Assembly: GCA_028717325.1 (NCBI GenBank)
Contig: JAQUOB010000007.1
Span: forward strand, 13,374 to 18,845
Direction of reading: 5' to 3'
Origin: Candidatus Margulisiibacteriota bacterium
GTDB taxonomy: Bacteria; Margulisbacteria; WOR-1; O2-12-FULL-45-9; XYB2-FULL-48-7
DNA: 5,472 nt
Positions 1-5,472 of the stretch are shown piece after piece. The position numbers and the translations under genes are program-made. The notes under the pieces were generated by a model. The model saw only the letters and a program-made list of their open reading frames with translations. It was not told the origin of the DNA and made no database searches. Numbering within the stretch: position 1 is the first letter of the stretch; every line of letters starts with the position of its first letter.

Positions 1-1147
1 TCAGGGCCGGCAGAAATATGACAAGGAGGATCACGGCGGCGGCCTTCTGGTATTTTTCCAGCAGATAGAAGACCGCGATCGAAAAAACTATGAACAGGAA
101 AGGCGCGATGATATAGATGAATTGGGGAGCTTTGGTCGGGATGGTCAGGGTCGCCAGCACCAGCGCGGTCCAGATGAAAGTGTAGAGCTTGCCGAAATGC
201 CGGTAGCGCAAGCCCAGGAAAGGCAAAAACAAAGAAATAAAGATCAGCAGGCCGAGCCAGGGAGAAAAAGTAAAACTGCCGATTATTGCTTTAGGATAAT
301 AGAGCAAATTTGGCCAGAAGCCGCCGACCTGCTCGCCGCCCGAATACCGGAAGATCGCCTGCAGAAGGAGCATTATCTTGCGCGAGAAAGCGTTGGTAAA
401 GAACCAGCCGGCGACCAGGATAGCCAGGACCAGGAGGACGATAAGTTTGCGGTACGACCACCAGACGAAAGGAAAGGCCGCTTTTTCCCCCTTTTTTCTA
501 AGAGAGATAACTTCCACAAAGATCGGACCGAGTTTGCCCAGCGTCATCACGATAAAGGCGGGCAGCATCAGGTAGGCGTAAAGATAGTTCGTATAAATGG
601 AAAGGCCGAGGAGCACCGCCAGCGTGGCATATTCATTAAGCAGTTTTCTCTCTTCATAGATCGAATAGACGTAAAACGTGCCGATAAAGATGAGGGCGCC
701 GAGCCCCTCCAGGGTATTCAGGGCGGCGTATTTCAGCATGATCGGCGAGGTCAGGGCCAGCAGGACGGCCAGTACCCCGACCTTCCAGCCCGATTTTTGC
801 GAAAATTGAGCGCAGGCGACGTACATCAAAATCAGCGTGGCAAAAAAGATGAGAAAGCTCAACAACCGGGCGGAGAAATAATTGACGCCCAGGACCAGAA
901 AAAAGAGCGACTGAATCCAGGAATGGAAGAACGGCCAGTAGACCTGGCGATTGGTGTCGTACCAGAAAGAGGCGAGATCGAACGACTTCAGGTCTTTATA
1001 AAGCCAGAGGCCGTAGAGGGCGTGCTGGGCCTCTTCCTTGGAAAATGAATCGGCCATCAAAAGACGGGTAATAAAAAGGAGTCCGCCGAGCAGAAAAAAG
1101 GCAACCAGAACGATGATCAATCCTTTCTGGAAGTTTGTGATTTTCAT
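1..1147 (-). CDS. Membrane glycosyltransferase, GT39/ArnT-like (partial, C-terminus beyond left edge)
   Basis: The - strand is open from an ATG at 1147 to the left edge, giving 382 residues without a stop; the C-terminus is missing. The protein is very hydrophobic, with about nine or ten likely membrane segments (roughly residues 8-30, 75-110, 122-140, 148-163, 172-202, 234-252, 296-314, 322-338, 343-364, 367-382). After the first segment comes a loop with the acidic pair E38-E39 (SKEEAQHALYG), then an aromatic/proline stretch around residues 68-78 (VYWPFFHSWIQ). This is the usual layout of polyprenyl-phosphate-sugar-dependent GT39/ArnT-type transferases, where an acidic residue in the first extracytoplasmic loop is catalytic. 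Such enzymes move a sugar from a lipid carrier onto lipid or protein outside the cytoplasmic membrane; substrate and acceptor cannot be told here. An in-frame ATG at 1186 would add 13 residues. I prefer 1147 because a Lys-containing N-terminus leads straight into the first membrane helix and because a strong promoter sits just upstream. It is divergent from cca. Family assignment is by architecture, so moderately sure. Confidence 0.82.
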   Translation of the reverse strand, partial: MKITNFQKGLIIVLVAFFLLGGLLFITRLLMADSFSKEEAQHALYGLWLYKDLKSFDLASFWYDTNRQVYWPFFHSWIQSLFFLVLGVNYFSARLLSFLIFFATLILMYVACAQFSQKSGWKVGVLAVLLALTSPIMLKYAALNTLEGLGALIFIGTFYVYSIYEERKLLNEYATLAVLLGLSIYTNYLYAYLMLPAFIVMTLGKLGPIFVEVISLRKKGEKAAFPFVWWSYRKLIVLLVLAILVAGWFFTNAFSRKIMLLLQAIFRYSGGEQVGGFWPNLLYYPKAIIGSFTFSPWLGLLIFISLFLPFLGLRYRHFGKLYTFIWTALVLATLTIPTKAPQFIYIIAPFLFIVFSIAVFYLLEKYQKAAAVILLVIFLPAL

Positions 1148-1154
1148 GGCTGAT

Positions 1155-1183
1155 ATTATAGGGCTAATCTCCGGCGCGGTCAA
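1155..1183 (-). promoter_or_regulatory. Sigma70-type promoter of the glycosyltransferase gene
   Basis: Read on the - strand there is a TTGACC -35 box (1183-1178), a 17-base spacer and a perfect TATAAT -10 box (1160-1155). The -10 box ends only 7 bases before the ATG at 1147, so transcription should start at or within a base or two of the start codon. That implies a leaderless mRNA. The match to the consensus is seen directly; promoter activity and start site are inferred. Confidence 0.65.
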
Positions 1184-1193
1184 CATCGTATCA

Positions 1194-1202
1194 TGATATA
1201 AT
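1194..1202 (+). promoter_or_regulatory. Extended -10 promoter of the cca operon
   Basis: TGATATAAT is a perfect extended -10 element (TGn followed by TATAAT at 1197-1202). No recognisable -35 box lies at normal spacing, which is common for extended -10 promoters. Expected initiation is near 1209-1210, leaving a 5' leader of only about 4-5 bases before the cca ATG at 1214, with no room for a ribosome binding site. A weaker alternative is TATACA (1204-1209) with TCAACA (1180-1185) as -35 at 18-base spacing. The element overlaps a 10-base palindrome at 1189-1198. It shares a 66-base intergenic region with the divergent glycosyltransferase promoter. Confidence 0.5.
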
Positions 1203-1213
1203 TTATACAACGT

Positions 1214-2536
1214 ATGATCAAAACAAAGGCCGGAGCGGCAGAGATAATCCAGACCCTCAAGTCAGGCGGTTTCGCGGCCTACCTGGTCGGCGGCTGCGTG
1301 CGCGATTCCCTGCTCGGGCAGGAGCCGTCGGAGTGGGATATCACGACCAGCGCCCGGCCCGAGGCGGTCGCCAAGCTTTTTAAAAAAACCATCCCGACCG
1401 GCCTTGATTACGGCACCGTCACGGTCATCCTGCCGGACGGCCAGTACGAGGTCACCACCTTCCGCTCCGATGAGCAATACGTCGACGGGCGCCATCCGCA
1501 GAACGTCAAGTTCACCGACGACATCCACCGGGACCTGTCCCGCCGCGATTTTACGATCAACGCCCTGGCTTACGATCCCGAATCAGATCAATTGATCGAC
1601 GATTTTGGCGGGCAAAAAGACCTGGCGGCCAAGATCATCAGGGCCGTCGGCGAGCCGCTCGCGCGGTTTTCCGAGGACGGCCTGCGACCGGTGCGCGCCT
1701 GCCGCTTCGCGGCCAAGCTTGAGTTTGCCATTGAACAAAAGACGTTTGAGGCGATACCGAAGACGCTGGGGGTCGTCAAGAAAGTGGCGGCGGAGCGGCT
1801 CCATGACGAACTGGTCAAGATGCTCGGCGCGGCGCGGCCGTCGATCGGCTTTGAACTGATGAGAAAATCGGGTTTGCTCGTGATCATCCTGCCCGAGTTG
1901 GCAGGAGCTTTCGGGGTCGACCAGCCGCCGCAATTCCATAAATACGACGTCTACTGGCACAGCCTCTATTCTTGCGACGCGGCGCCGCAAGACAGCGTCG
2001 TTTTGCGCCTGGCCGCCCTGCTCCACGACATAGGCAAGCCGGCCTGCAAAGTCGACCTGACCTTTTACAATCACGACCGGGTCGGTGCCGAAATGGCGGA
2101 AACCATTTTAAAGAGATTAAAATTCGGCCGCGACGACATCGACCGTGTCAAGAACCTGATCGGCAACCACATGTTCGATTATACGGCCGAGTGGAGCGAT
2201 TCGGCGGTCAGGCGTTTCCTGCGACGGATCGGCGGGGTCGGCAATTCGGCGGACCTGTTCGCCCTCCGGCGGGCCGACGCCGAGGCGATGATCAAGGTCA
2301 ACAACGGCGAATATCTTCGGGAACTTCAGACAAGGATCGATAAGATCGTCGAAGAAGAAAACGCGCTGGACGTCAAAGACCTCAAAGTCGACGGCAACGA
2401 TGTCATGAACGCGCTAAAAATACCGCCCGGCCCGAAAGTCGGGCAAATCCTCAACGACCTGCTGGAAAAAGTCCTGGACGACCCGAAGTTGAACGAGCGT
2501 GAAACCCTCCTCCGCCTGATCAAAGCGTATGCTTAA
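1214..2536 (+). CDS. cca: CCA-adding tRNA nucleotidyltransferase (class II, HD-domain type)
   Basis: This 440-residue cytoplasmic enzyme adds or repairs the 3' CCA of tRNAs, using CTP and ATP without a nucleic-acid template. The head domain (about 20-145) carries the GGCVRDSLLG nucleotidyltransferase motif (G26-D31), the metal-binding carboxylates E40 and D42 (SEWDITTSA), and RRDFTINALAY at 110-120. E154-D155-G-L-R158 matches the EDxxR motif that acts as the amino-acid template for C and A in class II CCA enzymes. This favours CCA addition over poly(A) polymerase. It is followed by RACRFAAKLEF and AERLHDEL (193-200). An HD domain follows, with H249, H271-D272 (LLHDIGKP), H287 and H319. The C-terminal motif PPGPKVGQIL (404-413) is typical of the longer Bacillus-like and clostridial forms. 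The ATG at 1214 starts a normal N-terminus and has no Shine-Dalgarno sequence. The first carboxylate is Glu where Asp is more usual. It heads a four-gene cluster and overlaps the amidase start by 8 bases. Confidence 0.96.
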   Translation: MIKTKAGAAEIIQTLKSGGFAAYLVGGCVRDSLLGQEPSEWDITTSARPEAVAKLFKKTIPTGLDYGTVTVILPDGQYEVTTFRSDEQYVDGRHPQNVKFTDDIHRDLSRRDFTINALAYDPESDQLIDDFGGQKDLAAKIIRAVGEPLARFSEDGLRPVRACRFAAKLEFAIEQKTFEAIPKTLGVVKKVAAERLHDELVKMLGAARPSIGFELMRKSGLLVIILPELAGAFGVDQPPQFHKYDVYWHSLYSCDAAPQDSVVLRLAALLHDIGKPACKVDLTFYNHDRVGAEMAETILKRLKFGRDDIDRVKNLIGNHMFDYTAEWSDSAVRRFLRRIGGVGNSADLFALRRADAEAMIKVNNGEYLRELQTRIDKIVEEENALDVKDLKVDGNDVMNALKIPPGPKVGQILNDLLEKVLDDPKLNERETLLRLIKAYA

Positions 2537-3575
2537 GCGCTTTTTAGTTTTCGGATTGATCCTTAATTCGTCATTAGTCATTAGTCATTCATCATTTGCC
2601 GACACGGCAAAGCTTGAGAGCGTCGAGATGAAGCGCGACCGCGGTTTCGATTACCTGGACGTTTATACCTCGGGCTGGTCGGAGGCCAAAGGTCTCCTGC
2701 TCGAAAATAAACTTTACATAGATTTTCCCGGCACGGTTATCGACAAACATTTCAAGGTCCTGAAAAAGAAATCCAAGCGCATTTATGAGATCCGGGCCGA
2801 ACAAAAAAACAAGGACACCGCCCGGCTGGTCGTGACCCTGAAAAAAAATATCGATTATGACATTGTTAATGTCTTCGGCCGGAATAAGACCGTGGTTGAG
2901 ATCGGCGACCGGCGCAACGGCGAAACGACACGCCAGTTCGCCTGGGAAACCAAGAATGTGAAGAAAAAAGCGGCGCCGCTTAAACCCGTAAAATTAGCCC
3001 CGGTCGTCTCGGAAGTCAAAGATGTTTCGCTCAGGCATAAAACGATCGTGCTCGACCCCGGCCACGGCGGCGACGACCCGGGGGCCGAAGGCCGCGGCAG
3101 TGCGCCGGAAAAAGAGCTGACGCTCAAGACCGCCCAGGCCTGCGCGAAGTTACTGCGCGAAGCCGGGGCCACGGTCTATCTCTCCCGCAACGAGGACCGG
3201 CGCTCCAACTTGCGCGACGTGGTCGACTTTGCCAACCGCGCGGGCGCTGACATTTTCATCTGTATCCATTATAATTCGTCTGACAGTACCAAGGTGACCG
3301 GCTCGGAAACATATTATTATAATCCGATCAGCCGCCATTTTGCCGAGACGATGCACGAAGCGATCGTGCGCGGCATTAAGGAAAAAGACCGCGGCCTGCA
3401 CCGGGTCGGCTTTTATACCGTTAAATATTCGAACATGCCCGCGGTCCTGGTCGAGCCGGTCTATCTCTCGAACGACGAGGAGTACGATCTGGCCAATTCG
3501 TCGAGTTTTCGGGAACGGCTGGCCGAGAGCATCCTGAAGGGAGTGAAGGAATATTTCCGAAGTCGGGTTCGTTAG
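2529..3575 (+). CDS. Exported N-acetylmuramoyl-L-alanine amidase with AMIN domain (Amidase_3)
   Basis: This 348-residue zinc hydrolase is predicted to cleave the amide bond between muramic acid and L-Ala of the stem peptide, outside the cytoplasmic membrane (daughter-cell separation or wall turnover). Residues 1-24 look like a Sec signal peptide: K3-R4, a hydrophobic core, then SSFA before D25. Residues about 26-128 resemble an AMIN domain, which targets such amidases to the wall or division site. A Lys/Pro-rich linker (about 141-168) leads to the catalytic Amidase_3 domain (about 171-345). Visible ligands are H179 (LDPGHGG), E194 (PEKELTL) and H247 (CIHYNSS), with the catalytic Glu at E309 (PAVLVEPVYLSN). 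All four expected residues are present. This domain order matches AmiB/AmiC-type proteins, but I give no symbol because paralogues are common. Its ATG overlaps the end of cca by 8 bases and lacks a Shine-Dalgarno sequence, so translational coupling is likely. murI follows 7 bases after the stop. A heptamer repeat encodes part of the signal peptide. Confidence 0.95.
   Translation: MLKRFLVFGLILNSSLVISHSSFADTAKLESVEMKRDRGFDYLDVYTSGWSEAKGLLLENKLYIDFPGTVIDKHFKVLKKKSKRIYEIRAEQKNKDTARLVVTLKKNIDYDIVNVFGRNKTVVEIGDRRNGETTRQFAWETKNVKKKAAPLKPVKLAPVVSEVKDVSLRHKTIVLDPGHGGDDPGAEGRGSAPEKELTLKTAQACAKLLREAGATVYLSRNEDRRSNLRDVVDFANRAGADIFICIHYNSSDSTKVTGSETYYYNPISRHFAETMHEAIVRGIKEKDRGLHRVGFYTVKYSNMPAVLVEPVYLSNDEEYDLANSSSFRERLAESILKGVKEYFRSRVR
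2570..2597 (+). repeat. Tandem GTCATTA heptamer repeat (4 units) inside the amidase gene
   Basis: Four consecutive 7-base units lie here: GTCATTA, GTCATTA, GTCATTC, ATCATTT. The first two are identical, the third differs at one base and the fourth at two. They encode residues of the hydrophobic core and end of the signal peptide (about S14-F23). Because 7 is not a multiple of 3, each unit is read in a different frame, giving LVISHSS-type sequence. Similar short heptamer tandem repeats are known from cyanobacteria and some other bacteria; any relationship is inferred. Confidence 0.8.
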
Positions 3576-3582
3576 AAAAGTC

Positions 3583-4437
3583 GTGACCGAAAAGATCGGC
3601 CAACAGAAGTCCGGGAAAACCGAAGAAAAGAAAGTCATTCCTTCTTCTCCGCTCGGCGTTTTCGACTCCGGGGTCGGCGGCCTCACCGTCCTCAAAGAGA
3701 TCACCCGCCAACTGCCCAACGAGGACATCATCTACCTGGCCGACACCGCCCGCGTGCCTTACGGCGGCCGCTCGCCCGAAGAGATCGTCAAGATCAACGA
3801 GGAGATCATTCCCTTCCTGATCGATGAAGGAGCCAAGCTGATCGTTATCGCCTGCGGCACCTCATCGGCCATCGCTTACCCGCTCCTCAAGGACAAATAC
3901 AAGGTCCGGCTGGTCGGCATGATCGAGCCGGGCTCGCGCGCGGCGCTGGCCAGAAGCCGCACCGGCCGCATCGGCGTCATCGCCACCGTCGGCACGATCA
4001 ATTCTCAGGCCTACCAGAAGACCCTGGAAGCGTTAAATAAAGACGTTCAGGTCTTCGGCCAGCCCTGCCCGCTCTTCGTGCCGCTGATCGAGGGCGGCTT
4101 TGTCGAAGCCGAAGAGACCCGGCGCGTCGCCAAAGAATATCTAAAACCCCTGCTGAAAGAAAAGATCGACACGCTGATCCTCGGCTGCACCCATTATCCC
4201 CATCTGTTAAAGATCCTTCAGGAGAGAGTCGGGGCCGGCGTCACGATCATCGATCCCGCCGAGGAAGTGGTCAAAGATGTCAAAAAACTTCTGCACCAAG
4301 CCGGCACGACCAAAAGTCACGGCAACCCGCCCAGATATGAATATCTGGTCACCGGCTCCGTCGGGAATTTCCAGGACCTCGGCTCGCGCCTGCTGGGCAA
4401 ACCCATCACTCATGCCAAGCAGGTTAAAATAGTGTAA
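3583..4437 (+). CDS. murI: Glutamate racemase
   Basis: This 284-residue cofactor-independent racemase converts L-glutamate to D-glutamate for the peptidoglycan stem peptide, in the cytoplasm. Family marks are FDSGVGGLTVL (27-37), with catalytic-site D28-S29, YLADTARVPYGGRS (51-64), the first catalytic Cys at C91 (ACGTSSA), GVIAT at 131-135, and the second catalytic Cys at C202 (LGCTHYP). TGSVGNF near the C-terminus also fits. Both cysteines are present, so an active two-base racemase is expected. The residue after C91 is Gly where most family members have Asn (CNT). The start is taken as GTG at 3583; no other ATG, GTG or TTG lies before the core fold. The protein therefore carries a Lys/Glu-rich N-terminal tail of about 23 residues that most homologues lack. 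No clear Shine-Dalgarno sequence precedes it. It begins 7 bases after the amidase stop and ends 3 bases before queD. Pairing with an amidase gene fits a cell-wall role. Confidence 0.95.
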   Translation: MTEKIGQQKSGKTEEKKVIPSSPLGVFDSGVGGLTVLKEITRQLPNEDIIYLADTARVPYGGRSPEEIVKINEEIIPFLIDEGAKLIVIACGTSSAIAYPLLKDKYKVRLVGMIEPGSRAALARSRTGRIGVIATVGTINSQAYQKTLEALNKDVQVFGQPCPLFVPLIEGGFVEAEETRRVAKEYLKPLLKEKIDTLILGCTHYPHLLKILQERVGAGVTIIDPAEEVVKDVKKLLHQAGTTKSHGNPPRYEYLVTGSVGNFQDLGSRLLGKPITHAKQVKIV

Positions 4438-4440
4438 AAT

Positions 4441-4800
4441 ATGAGTATGTACGAGCTGATGGTAGAAGACACTTTCGACGCGGCCCACGCTCTGCGCGGC
4501 TACGAGGGTTCCTGCGAAAACCTGCACGGCCATACCTGGAAAGTCCAGGTTTTCCTCAAGGGGAACAAACTCAACAAGATCGGCTTGTTCGAAGATTTCC
4601 GCAACATCAAACAGCGGTTAAGGACGACGCTCAATGCCTTTGATCACAAATTGATCAACGATATTCCGCCTTTTGACAAAAAGAACCCGACGTCGGAAAA
4701 CCTGGCCGAAACCATTTATAAACTGATGAAAAAGAGTTTTAAGAGCTTGACCAAAGTCACGATCTGGGAGTCACCGACAACCAATGCCACCTACTCTTGA
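4441..4800 (+). CDS. queD: 6-carboxy-5,6,7,8-tetrahydropterin synthase (QueD/PTPS family)
   Basis: This 119-residue protein has the usual length for QueD, which converts 7,8-dihydroneopterin triphosphate to 6-carboxytetrahydropterin, an early step toward preQ0 and queuosine in tRNA. The zinc ligands are H16 (DAAHAL) and H29 and H31 (LHGH). The catalytic Cys is C25 in CENLHGH, giving the CxxxHxH spacing of QueD. FDHKLIND (67-74) supplies the conserved Asp-His, PTSENLAETI (83-92) matches the family, and E110 (WES) is the pterin-binding Glu. Keeping C25 argues against the PTPS-III folate variant, which lacks it. The ATG at 4441 is 3 bases after the murI stop; a second ATG two codons on (4447) is possible. 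No Shine-Dalgarno sequence is visible. TAAAAT at 4425-4430 could be a weak internal -10 box, but no -35 box supports it. No queC, queE or queF gene lies in the window. The gene ends 9 bases from the convergent methyltransferase stop. Confidence 0.92.
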   Translation: MSMYELMVEDTFDAAHALRGYEGSCENLHGHTWKVQVFLKGNKLNKIGLFEDFRNIKQRLRTTLNAFDHKLINDIPPFDKKNPTSENLAETIYKLMKKSFKSLTKVTIWESPTTNATYS

Positions 4801-4809
4801 ACTAAGAGG

Positions 4810-5472
4810 CTAAATCTTTCTTGCTGTAATTTGATATAAATCAGCATATGTGCCTGCATAAAGCGGCCTATCCTCTTTATCACCCAAGCGAGCTTCGAGT
4901 CCATGCCTATTAAAATTGGCAGTGAGAGAGTTCTTGCTCACATAAGGATAAAAGACTGAATAAGAACCAAGTTCCACCATGTATTTTCCCGCCCTGGTCT
5001 TTTGCTCCGCTGTTCCGGGGAAATAATCCGCTAAAGTCGCATAAAACCATTTATATCTCTCCCGATCGGTTTCGGGCGGAACAACAATTTCTTCATCTAT
5101 AAACTCTCGGTCGGGCCTTAAAACACGTCCGGCTTCAGCCACTACTTCTCCCTTATGCTGATCCGCAATATGAGTCATGAAAAGATGTGTCGCCACAAGA
5201 TCAAAGCTCTCGCTGTCAAAGGGAAGCGAGAGAGCATCCCCCTTAACGTATTCGATCGGGCTCCCAAAAACTGCCTGGCCGAAATGTGCCATAGCTTTCT
5301 CAAGCGGGGAAGAAGACAAATCCAGGGCAACGATAGAAGCATTCTTAAAGCCGACCAGAGAAATGATCGCCCCGATATTTTCTAAAGAATAGATGGAAGA
5401 AAAACCCAGGACCAATATCTTTGGCTCGCTCACCGCACGTGTTCTCAATCTCCGGAGAGCGTTGGCGATTGT
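4810..5472 (-). CDS. Class I SAM-dependent methyltransferase (partial, N-terminus beyond right edge)
   Basis: The - strand frame is open from the right edge to a TAG at 4810-4812, giving 220 residues. A TTG at 5448 could start it, but the frame continues upstream without a stop (TIANALRRLRTRAV...). The only GGAG-like bases abut that TTG, too close to act as its ribosome site. The gene therefore probably begins outside the window. Numbered from the window edge, a Rossmann-type first strand (KILVLG, 18-23) is followed by an acidic strand end (VALDLS). Then comes the Methyltransf_11-like stretch GDALSLPFDSESFDLV, with the GDA adenine-side Asp, and a VLRPDREFIDEEI strand region. These fit methyl transfer from S-adenosylmethionine; the substrate cannot be named. 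The glycine-rich loop is atypical (GFSSIYS rather than GxGxG). Sampled 60-base lines hold 23-29 G+C, against 34-37 in murI and cca lines, suggesting a different history. It converges on queD with a 9-base gap and no clear terminator. Confidence 0.82.
   Translation of the reverse strand, partial: TIANALRRLRTRAVSEPKILVLGFSSIYSLENIGAIISLVGFKNASIVALDLSSSPLEKAMAHFGQAVFGSPIEYVKGDALSLPFDSESFDLVATHLFMTHIADQHKGEVVAEAGRVLRPDREFIDEEIVVPPETDRERYKWFYATLADYFPGTAEQKTRAGKYMVELGSYSVFYPYVSKNSLTANFNRHGLEARLGDKEDRPLYAGTYADLYQITARKI

Noticed and set aside
122..1048. A 308-codon + strand open frame opposite the glycosyltransferase.
   Set aside because: It is rich in Gln, Arg, Asp, Glu and Lys with no fold-like pattern, as expected for the antisense reading of a hydrophobic membrane gene. 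The - strand frame has clear membrane helices, a start codon and a promoter.
1376..1390. T5-A7 run in cca as a possible programmed frameshift site.
   Set aside because: In the reading frame it is CTT TTT AAA AAA ACC, which does not fit the X XXY YYZ slippery pattern. The frame continues normally through all conserved motifs.
1583..2074. A 163-codon - strand open frame inside cca.
   Set aside because: Antisense shadow in a G+C-rich gene; the + strand frame carries a complete set of CCA-enzyme motifs.
3150..3731. A 193-codon - strand open frame spanning the amidase-murI junction.
   Set aside because: It covers conserved catalytic regions of two well-supported + strand genes and has no recognisable motif of its own.
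4425..4440. TAAAAT twice just before the queD ATG as an internal leaderless promoter.
   Set aside because: No -35 box or extended -10 TGn sits at proper spacing, and the bases overlap the end of the murI coding sequence; noted only under queD.
4794..4808. Small hairpin (CTCTT, 5-base loop, AAGAG) across the queD stop as a possible bidirectional terminator.
   Set aside because: The stem is only 5 base pairs, mostly A/T-rich, with no T tract on either side; too weak to call.
5155..5392. Two short + strand open frames opposite the methyltransferase.
   Set aside because: They overlap the methyltransferase core on the other strand, overlap each other and show no family-like sequence.

Overview
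The window is ordinary bacterial chromosome holding six protein genes. Four are complete and lie on the + strand. Two, at the edges, are partial and lie on the - strand. I see no RNA gene, CRISPR array, insertion sequence, phage gene or defence system, and nothing that amounts to an undescribed system. The organism makes peptidoglycan (exported AMIN-domain amidase, glutamate racemase) and probably queuosine-modified tRNA. The four + strand starts have no convincing Shine-Dalgarno sequence. Both genes reading out of the divergent region have a good -10 box only 7 to 11 bases from the start codon. Together this suggests an uncultured or candidate-phylum bacterium with frequent leaderless or SD-independent translation. 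A guess near the Cyanobacteria/Margulisbacteria side of the tree is possible, but the sequence does not prove it.

Layout. Bases 1-1147 (- strand) hold the N-terminal 382 residues of a multi-pass membrane glycosyltransferase of the GT39/ArnT kind, running off the left edge. Bases 1148-1213 are a compact divergent promoter region. Bases 1214-4800 hold a tight four-gene + strand cluster: cca (tRNA CCA-adding enzyme), an exported N-acetylmuramoyl-L-alanine amidase, murI (glutamate racemase) and queD (6-carboxytetrahydropterin synthase). Neighbouring genes overlap by 8 bases or are 7 and 3 bases apart, so they are probably co-transcribed. Bases 4810-5472 (- strand) hold a convergent class I SAM-dependent methyltransferase whose 5' end lies beyond the right edge. 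It is visibly poorer in G+C than the cluster.

How the genes fit together. The amidase and the racemase form a small cell-wall module: D-glutamate supply for the stem peptide, and cleavage of that peptide from muramic acid. cca and queD are both tRNA-related, for 3'-end maturation and the queuosine precursor. The cluster looks like a mixed housekeeping operon rather than one pathway. The flanking glycosyltransferase and methyltransferase have no clear link to it.

Points most worth a second look: the divergent, apparently leaderless promoters; a GTCATTA heptamer tandem repeat that encodes part of the amidase signal peptide; the Gly in place of the usual Asn after the first catalytic Cys of MurI; and the degenerate glycine motif and different base composition of the right-edge methyltransferase.
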